Of a stretch of 64,000 nucleotides of DNA, positions 7,462-16,496 are shown one piece after another. The notes beneath the pieces are model-generated. The model was not told where the DNA came from and made no database searches. It worked only from the letters and a program-made list of their open reading frames with translations. The DNA lies in the NCBI RefSeq assembly GCF_001044425.1, contig NZ_LFML01000163.1:137784-201783 (forward strand), read 5' to 3'. The position numbers and the translations under genes were made by a program. How positions within the stretch are numbered: position 1 is the stretch's first letter; each line of letters begins with the position of its first letter. This DNA is from Streptomyces roseus (lineage in GTDB: Bacteria; Actinomycetota; Actinomycetes; Streptomycetales; Streptomycetaceae).

Positions 7462-10143
7462 CTACGCGGAGGGGCAGGGGCGGGCCTTGCCGCGGCTGCC
7501 CCAGGTGGCAGGGTTGTCGAGGCCCGGTGGCTGGTCAGGCAGGAGGCCGCACGCCATCCATGTCGTCACGCTCTTGTCCGTGTGTGACTCCAGGACGTAG
7601 ACGGCTTTGTTCGGCGGATACTTGTGGCGGCTGTCAAGAGACAGGAGGCCCGATGCGCCCGAGAAGTTCTGGACGCCCGGGTTCGACAGGCGCGCGTACA
7701 CGTCCGTCGGCTGGAACGGTGCGCTGCTGTTCTGTGGTGTCTTGTACTGCGCGTAAACCGAGTTGATCACTTCGGAGGCCACCCGGAGCGCGTCGTAGGC
7801 CCCTGCCGCGTTCCCTTCCGGCACCGAGCCGTCCTTGAAGACGCTCCGGAAGCGGACCGTGAATTCGGAGTACGGGCTGTCGGGGCTCACCGTGCCCGTG
7901 GAGTTGTTGAGCATCACGTAGTAGGGCTTCAGCACGGAGTGCTTCTGGAGCATGTCTCCCGGATCCTGCATGTACGTCGCGGCTGTGCTTTCGGAGAAGA
8001 CGGCAACCGGCTTCCCGTCCGCCTTCCGGCAGTCCGCGCTTGCCTGCAGGGCGTCGAAGAGTTCCGGCATCTCGCCCGAGCGGCCCGCGTACAGGATGTA
8101 TCCACCTGAGGCTCGGATCTCGGCGCAGATGTCGCGCGCCACTTCCGAGACGATCTGTCCGTTGCGGTTCTCGTAGTAGGGGACGTTGACCACCTTGCCC
8201 CCCTTGTAGTGCTCGGTGAACTTGCGCTGGAGGTCGGCGCTGAAGAACTCGTCGTCGGGGTCGTAGACCACCACGGCCGTCCTGCCGTCCTTGCTCGTCG
8301 TGAGCTCACCGATCTGCTCCGAGTACGCGGCGAACTCGGCCATCACCTCGGCTATGCGGTCGTTCGAGGGGGACACCTGGAAGTAGTAGGAGGGGGCGCG
8401 CTCGTCCACCATCCTGCTGCCGGTGACGGAGTTGCCGATCACGGGAATGCTTGCGGCCGAGATCTCCCCGACCGCGGCGAAGGAGGACGGGCGGCTTTGG
8501 GTGATGCCCACCACGGCAGCGATCCTGTCCCGGTCCTTCCGCTCGATGATCTCCCGCGCGACATCCGGTCCCTGGCCGTTCTGGGATCCGTAGGCGAAGT
8601 ACTTTCCCGCGTTGGCGATCAGCAGACGTATCTGGACGATGTCGCCCTCACGGCTGTTGACCTGGTTCTGGGCCGCCAGCGTGCCGCGCAGGCTCTGGAT
8701 GCTGACCGGGGTGGAGTCGCCGGGCTCGGCGGTGAGCGGGGCGAAGAACACCACTGTCCGGTACGGGCGCCCGCTCGTGACGGCGTCGCGGTTCTGCTCC
8801 GCCGCGACGGCTTCCAGGGCGAGCAGTTCGTTGTCCCGGCCGGGGACGCCCAGGTGGCACTCGCGTCCGTCGGTGACCCCGACGATCTCCCCCGAACTGA
8901 CCTTGTGGCACGAGGGTGACGGTCCGGTATCGCGCTCGACGAAGTACAGGCCTCCGGTCACCAGGACGCAGACCACCACCGGGGCCGCCAGGGCCCGGGC
9001 GTAATCCCCCCGGCCGCTCGCCCGTACGGTGACCTGCGGGTTGGTCTCCACCCACCGGTCGGCCGGCCCGTCGTCATCGCTCGCGGACAGCGGGACGACG
9101 TACACGGCCGAGGCCGAGCCCCTGGTGTACAGGCTGTGGACTCGGTCGGCCAGCCCGGTCACGCTTCGGACGTCGGCCGGGACGGTCTGCGCGTAGGACG
9201 GCGGCTCACCTTGCAGCGCACCGAGGACCATCAGGGGCGCGGGCGGCTCGGTACGGACGATGTCCGCGTAGGTGTCCAGCAGCTGACGGACCGGAGTGCC
9301 TTCCTCGCCGACCTCGGGAAGCAGCAGGACGAAGGGCCAGCGCCGGCGGGGCCGGTGGATCCAGAGCCGGGACGGCGAGGCGGCCTTGGACAGGTCGTTG
9401 AGCAGGGCCATGAGCAGCATCCGCTGGACCAGGGCGTGGTTGCCGCGGGCGATGCCGGAGGGGGTGATGGTCAGCGCCATCCGGAGGAAGTTCGCGCCCT
9501 TGGGACGCCGCGAGCCGACCCAGCGCAGGCTGCGGCGTCTGCTGAGCCACAGCCCGTACACGCGGCGGGGCAGCCCGACGACCAGAAGCTGGAACAGGGA
9601 GAGCCAGATGTTGACCAGGAAGTTGTCCCCGGTGGCTCCGGCCAGTCGCGCCAGTGTGCCCAGGAAGGGGCGCCGGAGCAGGAGCTGGAGGTACAGCTCG
9701 TCGCGCAGCCGGCGGCGTTTGGTTGCCATGGAACCGGCGCCGACCGGCACGTCCAGGGCGGCACGGCAGGTGTGGAATCGCGGCAGCTTCAGTTCGCCTG
9801 CGCCCGGGGGCATGGTGCCCTCCAACTGCTCGACGATGGCGTCCAGCAGGGCGACGTGCTGGTCGGTCACGCCGCCGGGGCCGGCGGCGCGCGCGGCGGC
9901 GTCACCGTCCTCGATCAGGGCGTGCGGGACGAGGTCGACCGTACGGCCGAGATCCTCCTCGCACAGACGGTCTCGGTAGCCCAGAATGACGGTGCGGCCG
10001 GTGGATGCCTGCGTGGTCCCGGGCGGAGCCGGATCCCGCTTCAGCAGCATCACCGGTAACCGTCGGCTCGCGCTCCGGTTTCCGGCGAACGTATCGAACT
10101 GCTCGATCAGGTATTCGATCCCCTGGGGAAGCGGCCTTTGCAC
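7462..10143 (-). CDS. Membrane-anchored protein with type-1 periplasmic-binding domain
   Basis: An 893-residue protein. Residues about 1-380 are cytoplasmic-looking and basic, with a Gly-Leu-Pro-Arg rich middle part (LWLSRRRSLRWVGSRRPKGAN) and no intact Walker motif that I can see. A single hydrophobic span (about 383-402, APVVVCVLVTGGLYFVE) follows. Residues about 415-893 match branched-chain-amino-acid-type ABC substrate-binding proteins (ligand-binding phrases AAVVGITQSRPS and IPVIGNSVTGSRM; near the end YDALRVASEVINSVY). The layout suggests an outside ligand sensor coupled to an inside domain, rather than a free binding protein. GTG at 10143 is preferred because AGAGGAG lies 4 nt upstream; an in-frame ATG five codons earlier has no ribosome site. 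No transporter permease genes are adjacent. Confidence 0.82.
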   Translation of the reverse strand: MQRPLPQGIEYLIEQFDTFAGNRSASRRLPVMLLKRDPAPPGTTQASTGRTVILGYRDRLCEEDLGRTVDLVPHALIEDGDAAARAAGPGGVTDQHVALLDAIVEQLEGTMPPGAGELKLPRFHTCRAALDVPVGAGSMATKRRRLRDELYLQLLLRRPFLGTLARLAGATGDNFLVNIWLSLFQLLVVGLPRRVYGLWLSRRRSLRWVGSRRPKGANFLRMALTITPSGIARGNHALVQRMLLMALLNDLSKAASPSRLWIHRPRRRWPFVLLLPEVGEEGTPVRQLLDTYADIVRTEPPAPLMVLGALQGEPPSYAQTVPADVRSVTGLADRVHSLYTRGSASAVYVVPLSASDDDGPADRWVETNPQVTVRASGRGDYARALAAPVVVCVLVTGGLYFVERDTGPSPSCHKVSSGEIVGVTDGRECHLGVPGRDNELLALEAVAAEQNRDAVTSGRPYRTVVFFAPLTAEPGDSTPVSIQSLRGTLAAQNQVNSREGDIVQIRLLIANAGKYFAYGSQNGQGPDVAREIIERKDRDRIAAVVGITQSRPSSFAAVGEISAASIPVIGNSVTGSRMVDERAPSYYFQVSPSNDRIAEVMAEFAAYSEQIGELTTSKDGRTAVVVYDPDDEFFSADLQRKFTEHYKGGKVVNVPYYENRNGQIVSEVARDICAEIRASGGYILYAGRSGEMPELFDALQASADCRKADGKPVAVFSESTAATYMQDPGDMLQKHSVLKPYYVMLNNSTGTVSPDSPYSEFTVRFRSVFKDGSVPEGNAAGAYDALRVASEVINSVYAQYKTPQNSSAPFQPTDVYARLSNPGVQNFSGASGLLSLDSRHKYPPNKAVYVLESHTDKSVTTWMACGLLPDQPPGLDNPATWGSRGKARPCPSA

Positions 10144-10888
10144 GCTGCTCCTCTGCATGTCAAGACGCCAGGCGACGATGCCGGTCGTCCTCCGGATACG
10201 CCGCCGCAGGGCAGAGCTCGGCCAGGTGTCATCACACCCAAGTGGTCACGATCGACCACCTGCCCCCCAGCGGCAGTGAGTTCCGCCACACTAGCGGGAT
10301 GCGCTGCCGCGTCGCTGGCGAACGAGTTGCTTGCCGCTGCCGCCTCTCAGGCGCCCTTGGTTCCCACTGAGTGCGGTGGGTGGTTGCTCTGGAATCGCAC
10401 GTGCACCGCGTGACGGGACGCGGTATGCCGTGCCGCCCGTGCGCGGCTGTCGACGGCGGCACGGCCGAGCCGGTCGGTCACCCGCCGTTCCCCCTGTACC
10501 GGACACCGCTGCTACGGCAGCCGCCCGAGACCGACGGGCATGGGCCGGGCGCCGCGCCGGCAACTGCCGTCTGCAAGGGGGCATGAGAATCGATGGCCGC
10601 CTTGCACGTGGCAGGGGAGGCCGGGGTCGCGGGCCAAGAGGGCGGCTTGGGCGCGGTTGCCCAGAAAGGGGCACGTTGCGCTGCCAGAGCTTTCCGGGCA
10701 CAGCCAGGAAAAGCGACCTCTCCGTGGCGCATTCGCGGAGAGCCGCGTAGGGGCCGTGCCCGCCCGCCGCAACGAGGCGGGATACGTCTGCGCTGGGCTC
10801 CACGCCGAAGCCCGCCACCGCGCTCCAGGCGGCGTCGACCGACGGACCGAGGTCGTTGCCCCGACGGCGTCCACCGTGAGGGTCAGCT
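10144..10888. other. Gene-poor region
   Basis: About 745 bases. Several frames are open on both strands but they are arginine/proline/alanine-rich in a way expected from GC bias, and none has a convincing start. It contains the promoter side of the binding-domain gene at its left end. Confidence 0.45.
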
Positions 10889-11092
10889 TCAGGCGCGGTT
10901 GAACAGGTCTCCAGCGTTCACCGGAATCCGGGCACCCCGTGTTGGTCCCGGACGGCGGGGCACGTCCCGGCCCTCGGCGAGCCACTGGCGCTCGACGGCG
11001 TCGTAGATCGGGGTGTCGGACACTTGCCAGAACTCCTCGGCCAGCCGGGCGAATCCGGCTCGCTCCGGAGGCAAAACGATTCTCTGCTCCAT
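10889..11092 (-). CDS. Small hypothetical protein
   Basis: A 67-residue protein of unknown function starting MEQRIVLPPERAGFARLAEEFWQ. Composition and codon pattern look coding, with an amphipathic helix in the first half and a basic, proline-rich tail. No good Shine-Dalgarno sequence precedes the ATG at 11092, and a TTG four codons earlier is equally possible. No domain recognised; could be a spurious frame. Confidence 0.4.
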   Translation of the reverse strand: MEQRIVLPPERAGFARLAEEFWQVSDTPIYDAVERQWLAEGRDVPRRPGPTRGARIPVNAGDLFNRA

Positions 11093-11497
11093 GCCCGGGT
11101 TCAACGAAGCGGGGCGCCTGATGTGGCGGCGCGTGACCGTTCCGTCATGAACCGAGGCCGCAAGGATGGCTGAGCCCGGGAGCGACGACGACCCCTGGCG
11201 CCGGGGGGTAGGAGCCGGGGCCTGGCAGGATGTCGGCGGTCAGGACGAAAGCGACCTCGGTGCGGCCATTGCGCGGCTTGGGCCCCAGCATGGCGGTACA
11301 CGCCTGACAGCAGGCGGGCGGGGAGCATGCTCACCCTTGTCACCGGACACCTGGTCCGCTTTCCGACGCCACCGCCCCTGTCACGAGCATTAACCCCCTG
11401 CGCCACGTTCCGTAACCGAAATAGTGCGGATCGTAACGCTTCGTGCGAGCGTGGGGACGAGGAATCCTTCATCCCCGCATCAAGAGGAGTCGCCGTC
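11093..11497. other. Intergenic region upstream of charged 65-aa gene
   Basis: About 400 bases. The part from 11385 to 11480 is less GC-rich and probably carries the promoter of the gene starting at 11498. No gene supported. Confidence 0.45.
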
Positions 11498-11695
11498 ATG
11501 GGCGGTATGCAGGACAAGCGCCAGGAGCCGGGCAAGGGCCGCGAGGAGCAGCAGCGCCCGCAGCGGCCCGGTCAGGACCCCGTCCACCCTCAGCCCGGCC
11601 AGCCGTCCCGCGGCAAGAGCCCCGAGGAGATCAAGCGGCGCCGCGAGGACCACCCGCTCCACGGAGAGCGAGACCTGCGCGACGAAGAGCTCTAG
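11498..11695 (+). CDS. Small highly charged hydrophilic protein
   Basis: A 65-residue protein rich in Arg, Glu, Gln, Pro and Gly, with almost no hydrophobic residues, hence probably intrinsically disordered. It begins MGGMQDKRQEPGKGREEQQ and ends with an acidic/basic stretch (ERDLRDEEL). AGAGGAG 9 nt before the ATG and a strong terminator hairpin 23 bases after the stop mark it as a real single-gene unit. Similar tiny disordered proteins in streptomycetes are stress or sporulation associated, but no function can be assigned from the sequence. Confidence 0.75.
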   Translation: MGGMQDKRQEPGKGREEQQRPQRPGQDPVHPQPGQPSRGKSPEEIKRRREDHPLHGERDLRDEEL

Positions 11696-11718
11696 AACAG
11701 AGCGGCACCCCACGCACG

Positions 11719-11758
11719 CAGAGCCCGGCCGGTCCCCAGTCACCCCGGCCGGGCTCTG
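11719..11758 (+). terminator. Rho-independent-type terminator
   Basis: A perfect 14-bp stem (CAGAGCCCGGCCGG pairing with CCGGCCGGGCTCTG) with a 12-nt loop, followed by TCATTTCC. It sits directly downstream of the 65-aa gene. Confidence 0.88.
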
Positions 11759-12684
11759 TCATTTCCTCCCACCGCCCACCGGCAGCCAGGCCCGGCTGAT
11801 CCGCCTCGGGCGAGCACCGGCTGTGAGCCCCGCTGGCCACCCAGGCACTGGCGCGCCCCCAAGCACGTACTCCGCGTACGTGATGCTTCTCCTGGGCCAC
11901 TGGAGCGAGCCGCGGGTGTTCCAGGGGAAGGAGGCGCGGCCCGGGAGATCACGCCGATGGCAGGGCGGTCCCGGGCGTACTGCTGCACATGCGGGCGCGG
12001 CGGTGTTGTCATCGCGCCGAGCGGCGTGACATACGGCGAGGGGGAGCCCGGTGGACGGGCTGCAGCTGACCGATCCTCGGCAAGTGAGGCGGTACCGAGC
12101 CACCGGCATGGGCCTTTCGGTACAGGGGTCGCCCAGGTGCTCAACTTCCCCACCGCGTATGCCGAACCGGACATCACCCGCCTGCCGCAATGCCTTGAGG
12201 TCGTCGCCCCGTGCCTCGCCAAGCCCCCGAACGGGCCCGTCCGTCGCAGCGCTGATCAAGGAATTGGCCGTGGTGCGGGCCGACAGTGATCCCCTGACCG
12301 AGGTCGCCTTCTCAGCCGACCGCCCCCAGCCGGCGCCTGCGCCCCGTCCGGTCACCGGAACGGCAACACCAGCCGCGTCAGCCGAGCCGGCCTGGTCGCG
12401 CCGCCTCGCTGCCGCCCCCTTGCGGCTGGTGCGTGCCGGGTTTCCTCACCGAAGGCCGAGTCGTGACGCATCAACCCGAAACGGCTGCCAGGAGATCTTC
12501 CAGCCCGGCTTCCTCGGAGTCGGGCGAGGCTGAATCGGCATGACGGACGTGCGCTCGTCTTCGCTCTCGCCGGCTGACGGTCAACGTTCGATGAGAACAA
12601 TCCCTTCTCCGCACACGGGATGGAGGACGCCCCGGCTGGGGAGCTGTACAAGCCGGCCGACAGCTGACTGCGGGAGGGGAGAGC
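11759..12684. other. Long region without a supported gene
   Basis: About 925 bases. A plus-strand fragment near 12051-12105 (MDGLQLTDPRQVRRYRA) looks like part of the DUF5753 tail of XRE-type regulators, where a phrase like 'D-P-x-x-V-x-R-Y' recurs, but the frame degenerates quickly. This is probably decayed DNA. No intact gene, RNA or repeat identified. Confidence 0.4.
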
Positions 12685-13266
12685 GTGGGGATGGGCACGG
12701 TGGTACTGGTGTTGTCAGCCGTCATCGGCGCGGCGGCTCTGATGGGGGTTCTGGTGCGCTCTGGGCGCCGGGAAGCCGCAGCGGAGAAGGCACGACTGGC
12801 AGAACAGGCAAGGATCCAGGCCGTCCGGTCGATGGAGGCGGTCTGGGCGATGGATCCGCTGCAGTTCGAGGAGTACGTCGCGGAACTGTGCCGCCGCGAC
12901 GGATGCGTCGACGTGCGCCGTGTGGGTGCGGCGAACGATCTGGGCGCCGACGTGATCGGCAGGCTGCCGGACGGCCGGAAGCTGGTGGTGCAGTGCAAGC
13001 GCTACGCGAAACACCGCACTGTCGGAAGCCCGGACCTGCAGAAGTTCAACGGCACCGCGCGCAGCGAACATGGAGCGGACATTCCGCTCTTCGTCGCCTC
13101 ATGCAAGTTCACCAAGCAGGCCCGAGCCTTTGCCGCCCGCCACGACCTGGTCCTCGTCGACGTGGACCTGCTTGGCTTCTGGAACAGCGGCACCGCCCTC
13201 ACTGCGCTGCTGGAGCTGGACATCAACCGGTCTGGCACCAACCGGCGGCTGGCCCCTGACAGCTGA
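12685..13266 (+). CDS. Membrane-anchored Mrr-like restriction endonuclease
   Basis: A 193-residue protein. Residues about 4-22 form a transmembrane helix (VVLVLSAVIGAAALMGVLV), followed by an Ala/Glu/Arg helix, then a PD-(D/E)xK nuclease fold of the Mrr_cat type from about 55. LQFEEYVAELCRRDG is the usual helix, GADVIG carries the metal-binding Asp, and VVQCKRY gives the Q-x-K catalytic pair. Mrr domains cleave modified or foreign DNA; the membrane anchor suggests action near incoming DNA, which is inference. The GTG at 12685 has GGGAGGGGAG close upstream; an ATG two codons later is equally usable. It stands alone, with no methylase or specificity subunit beside it. Confidence 0.87.
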   Translation: MGMGTVVLVLSAVIGAAALMGVLVRSGRREAAAEKARLAEQARIQAVRSMEAVWAMDPLQFEEYVAELCRRDGCVDVRRVGAANDLGADVIGRLPDGRKLVVQCKRYAKHRTVGSPDLQKFNGTARSEHGADIPLFVASCKFTKQARAFAARHDLVLVDVDLLGFWNSGTALTALLELDINRSGTNRRLAPDS

Positions 13267-13525
13267 ACTCTTCCATCGCTCAGCGTCGATGCCCTTCCAG
13301 ACGTGCCCCAGCCCGCGGCGCCGGGCGGCGGGCGCCGGGAGCAGATGCGAGGCCCGAACCGTTGACACCTCGGGCCTGACACGGGCCGGCGGGTCACCGC
13401 TCCGGGTGCACTTGACCGCCGCACCGGGCGTTTGGCGACGTCAGGGACCGGCTACGTCCTAGCGTTGGCCCGGCATGCCCCAGGCGTGTCACGCCGGGAC
13501 CCGAACCCAACGGAGGCACATCACC

Positions 13526-14077
13526 ATGACTGTCGAAACCTCGGAGCTCACTGGGGACTACGTCCTCGACCCCGCCCACACCCGCATCGGCTTCGTCGCC
13601 CGCCACGCCATGGTTACCAAGGTCCGCGGCGCCTTCCACCAGTTCGAGGGCACCGCGCACCTGGACGGTGAGACCCCCGCCAATTCGAGCGGCCAGATCG
13701 TGATCAAGACCGCGAGCATCGACACCGGCGTCGAGCAGCGCGACCAGCACCTGCGCACCAACGACTTCCTCGACGCGCCCAGCTTCCCCGACATCACCTT
13801 CCGCACCACCAAGGTCGAGCAGAAGTCCGACACCGACTACCGGGTCACCGGCGACCTGACCGTCAAGGACACCACCAAGCCCGTCACCATCGACTTCGAG
13901 TACACCGGCAACGCCGTCGACCCCTACGGCAACCTGCGTGTCGGCCTGGAAGGAACGGCGACCATCTCCCGCAAGGAGTTCGGCGTGACCTGGAACGCGG
14001 CCTTGGAAGGCGGCGGCGTGCTGGTCGGCGACAAGGTCGTCCTGGAGTTCGACATCTCTGCGATCAAGCAGTCGTAA
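13526..14077 (+). CDS. YceI family protein
   Basis: A 183-residue lipocalin-like protein that binds isoprenoid-type lipids in characterised relatives. The family signature is clear: YVLDPAHTRIGFVARHAMVTKVRG at the start, then DQHLRTNDFLDAPSFPDITF, and finally the NAALEGGGVLVGDKVVLEFD end. No signal peptide, so a cytoplasmic form as usual in actinomycetes. ATG at 13526 has GGAGG at good distance. Length equals the family norm. Single-gene unit. Confidence 0.95.
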   Translation: MTVETSELTGDYVLDPAHTRIGFVARHAMVTKVRGAFHQFEGTAHLDGETPANSSGQIVIKTASIDTGVEQRDQHLRTNDFLDAPSFPDITFRTTKVEQKSDTDYRVTGDLTVKDTTKPVTIDFEYTGNAVDPYGNLRVGLEGTATISRKEFGVTWNAALEGGGVLVGDKVVLEFDISAIKQS

Positions 14078-14389
14078 CAACACCTGATCACCCCGGTCCC
14101 CCGACCCTCCACTCCCACTCGTCTGCTGCCGGAGCTCATCGACGCAGCCGCTCCCAGGTCGGCACGGCGTGCCCGCGCGCACGGCAGGGCGCAGCGAGGA
14201 GCAGTTCGCGCGCCTCGGCGGTGGAGGGCGGGCACGGCTGGTGAGGACGGCGCTGTCGTAAGGGCGAGTGCGCCGACCGCTTCGCCGTCATCGATCTCCC
14301 GCTGGAGGCCGAGCCGGCCATCCGCATGACCACCCGCTCGGTGCCCATCTCCTCGACGTGCTGTCAGCGACGAGTACCTCGCGGCCTCT
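14078..14389. other. Intergenic region between YceI and sigma/anti-sigma genes
   Basis: About 310 bases between convergent genes. A plus-strand stretch at about 14275-14345 reads DRFAVIDLPLEAEP and looks like a coding relic, but no family is identified. No clear terminator hairpin was found. Confidence 0.4.
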
Positions 14390-15064
14390 TCACGGGTTGT
14401 CGTCCACCGCCGGCGCGGGCGGTTCCAGTACGGCGTTGATGGTCAGGTCAACGGCAGCGACGGCGAGGCCGAGCATGTGGTGTGCCGCACCCAGCACCGC
14501 TCCGCGGACCTCTTCGGCCAGCTGCGGCAAGGGATCGTCGAGGGCGGCGGCGATCGTCATGGAGACGGTGTGCCAGGTGTCGCCCTCCTGCACGGGCGAG
14601 AGACGGCAGCTGGCGGCCCGGGCCCCGGGGATGCTGTCGGCTGCCCGCCGCAGCACCTTCGCGGCAGTGCTCTCGGCGATGCGCCGATTCCGGTCGGGGT
14701 CGTCGAGCAGCAGCATGGCGCCCAGCCGTGTCTCCGCGCGCACGGCGCTGATGATCCGATCGGCGAGGCTGTGGTCGTCAGGGCGATCCTCGGCACGCAG
14801 GGCGCGAGTGGCGCGGTCCAGGGCTGCCAGCCCCTCGATGGCCTCTCGGCAGAAGGCGCAGCCGGTGGTGTGCGGGTCGATCGCGGCTGTGGCGGGAGCG
14901 CGGGCCTGTTCCCAGACACGGGCGAGTGGGCGCCCGCAGGGAAGACGTTCACTGCCGAAGTCCAGCCCGGCGTCTGTTTCCGGGCGGCTCCCCGATCCGG
15001 GGCGGTCCGGGCGAGCGGGGGTGTCGTCAGGGGTAGGGCGCGGGTGCGGGTCGTCTAGTGCCAT
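14390..15064 (-). CDS. Anti-sigma-type zinc motif fused to Asp23-like domain
   Basis: A 224-residue soluble protein. After a proline-rich lead, residues 43-72 contain C43-G-R, then H65-x3-C69-x2-C72 (DPHTTGCAFC), the zinc-binding layout of ZAS anti-sigma factors. From about 100 to 218 the chain reads like an Asp23/Gls24 domain: an amphipathic N-terminal helix, then a strand-helix-strand run ending AEEVRGAVLGAAHHMLGLAVAAVDLTINAVLEP, matching the bona fide Asp23 proteins encoded divergently. The start overlaps the sigma gene end by 10 bases, implying translational coupling. Likely role: binds and inhibits the adjacent sigma factor and senses the state of the Asp23 complex, or zinc/redox through the cysteines. 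No membrane segment. The fused layout is seen directly; regulation is inferred. Confidence 0.82.
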   Translation of the reverse strand: MALDDPHPRPTPDDTPARPDRPGSGSRPETDAGLDFGSERLPCGRPLARVWEQARAPATAAIDPHTTGCAFCREAIEGLAALDRATRALRAEDRPDDHSLADRIISAVRAETRLGAMLLLDDPDRNRRIAESTAAKVLRRAADSIPGARAASCRLSPVQEGDTWHTVSMTIAAALDDPLPQLAEEVRGAVLGAAHHMLGLAVAAVDLTINAVLEPPAPAVDDNP

Positions 15065-15741
15065 GGGCGCATCGCCTCCGTCAAGGCGCGTCGTGCGCGG
15101 AAGAGTCGGCCGCGCACTGTCTGTTCGCTGCAGCCCACCACGTGTGCGATATCGGCGTAGGTCAGGCCGTGCAGCTCCCGCAGGATCCAGCACGCCCGCA
15201 GCTCCGGGCCGAGTTCCCAGAGAGCGCGTGACAGGGCGGCTGCGGCGGCGTGCGACTCGGCGACTCGTGGCGGTGAGCTGCCGGGGTCGGCGGTAGCAGG
15301 TTCGGGAAGCGTGTCCAGGGGCAGCAGGCGCGGCAGACGTTGCATGTTCAGACACCGGTTGGTGACGATGCGGTACATCCACGTGCCGAAAGAGGCATCC
15401 CGGTGGAATTCCGGCAGCTGTCGCCAAGCGCTGATGAAGGCGTCCTGCACGGCGTCCTCGGCATCCATCGGGTTGCCGAGCAGGCGCTGCGCGAGGGCGA
15501 GCAGGCGGCTGCCGTGCCGGCGGACCAGAGCCGCGAACGCATCGTCGTCGCCTTCCCCGGCCCGTACGGTCAGCAGGGCGTCCGGAAGGTCCCCGTGGAC
15601 ATCTTGCCCTGGCGTACGCCTCTGCCCTGCTGTGACTGCGCCCTCCGGCTGTGTTGTGGGCCGCGAGGGGAGTTCGGGCCCGCGCGGGTGTCGCGGGGGC
15701 CGGGGTCGGGACATCTGCCGGGGTCGGGACTTCTGGCGCAT
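15055..15741 (-). CDS. ECF-type RNA polymerase sigma factor
   Basis: A 228-residue sigma-70 family protein. Region 2 covers about 60-130 (AFAALVRRHGSRLLALAQRLLGN, DAEDAVQDAFISAWRQL, FGTWMYRIVTNRCLNMQR); region 4 covers about 165-225 (LRACWILRELHGLTYADIAHVVGCSEQTVRGRLFRARRAL) with a clear helix-turn-helix. There is no region 3 and the first ~45 residues are a basic, disordered extension. The ATG at 15741 follows GGAGAGG; shorter starts are possible. It is first in a two-gene unit with the zinc/Asp23 protein and divergent, across about 158 bases, from the Asp23 operon that it may control. Confidence 0.93.
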   Translation of the reverse strand: MRQKSRPRQMSRPRPPRHPRGPELPSRPTTQPEGAVTAGQRRTPGQDVHGDLPDALLTVRAGEGDDDAFAALVRRHGSRLLALAQRLLGNPMDAEDAVQDAFISAWRQLPEFHRDASFGTWMYRIVTNRCLNMQRLPRLLPLDTLPEPATADPGSSPPRVAESHAAAAALSRALWELGPELRACWILRELHGLTYADIAHVVGCSEQTVRGRLFRARRALTEAMRPWH

Positions 15742-15899
15742 CGCCCTCTCCAGCGCGAAGGGCTTGTGTGATCTTCTGCCTATTTCCGATCATAAGCGGC
15801 TTTCGAGGCACATACGGCGTGAGGGATGCGTGTGCCGTGTGTCCAAACAGTGGAGGGCACCACACCGGTGCCCGGACGGGACACCTGGGGAGGTTCCTC
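15742..15899. promoter_or_regulatory. Divergent promoter region, sigma gene / Asp23 operon
   Basis: A 158-base region between two divergent stress units, with a relatively AT-rich core at 15770-15800. Both promoters must lie here. I do not see an unambiguous ECF-type -35/-10 pair. GGGGAGG for the Asp23 gene is at its right end. Confidence 0.55.
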
Positions 15900-16385
15900 A
15901 TGTCGGACACCATCAACCCCACCCCCGGCGGGGCGGAGCCCGCGTCGAGCCCTGCTCCGACCGGTCAGGTCGGCGCCGGCACCGCGCCCCACTCCCGGGG
16001 CCGGACGACCATCTCGGACAGCGTGGTCGAGAAGATCGTGGGTATGGCAACCCGCGAGATTCCCGGCATCCACAGTCTCGGCGCGGGTATGGCCCGCACC
16101 ATCGGCGCCGTGAAGGACATGGTTCCCGGCGGACGCAGGAGCGTCAGCCGTGGCGTGAAGGTGGAAGTGGGTGAACGGCAGACGGCCGTCGACCTCGACG
16201 TCGTCGTGGAGTACGGGGTGGCCATCGTGGACCTCGCCGGCGAGGTCCGCCGCAACGTCATCTCGGCCGTGGAACGCATGACCGGCCTGGAAGTCGTCGA
16301 AGTGAACATCACCGTCGATGACGTCCACCTGCCCGACGAGGAAGACGACGAGGACCTGGACGGCACGGCGACGCGCGTGCAGTGA
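15900..16385 (+). CDS. Asp23/Gls24 family envelope stress protein
   Basis: A 161-residue protein. Residues 1-35 are a disordered Pro/Ala/Ser lead. The Asp23 domain follows: a helix (TTISDSVVEKIVGMATREIPG), then strands (VKVEVGERQTAVDLDVVVEYG) and the final signature AVERMTGLEVVEVNITVDDVHLP. The tail is acidic (EEDDEDLDG). In Staphylococcus aureus Asp23 is a membrane-associated protein held by AmaP, and its loss induces cell-wall stress genes. First gene of the operon running to AmaP. ATG at 15900 has GGGGAGG 6 nt upstream. Confidence 0.95.
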   Translation: MSDTINPTPGGAEPASSPAPTGQVGAGTAPHSRGRTTISDSVVEKIVGMATREIPGIHSLGAGMARTIGAVKDMVPGGRRSVSRGVKVEVGERQTAVDLDVVVEYGVAIVDLAGEVRRNVISAVERMTGLEVVEVNITVDDVHLPDEEDDEDLDGTATRVQ

Positions 16386-16496
16386 CCCACACGCGATCCG
16401 CGCGCCAATGCCCCGGTCGCGATCCGCGAGCGAAGTGCGAGCGAAGCGATCCCGACACGGCACAAGCAGATTGTTGCGAAAGAGCAGGTGAGTGAG

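Noticed and set aside
10291-10985. Overlapping minus-strand frames of 157-175 codons
   Set aside because: Arg/Pro/Ala/Ser-rich, mutually overlapping, no start signal, no family.
12051-12533. Possible XRE/DUF5753 regulator remnant
   Set aside because: Similarity limited to about 17 residues; the rest is random-looking, so not called as a feature of its own.
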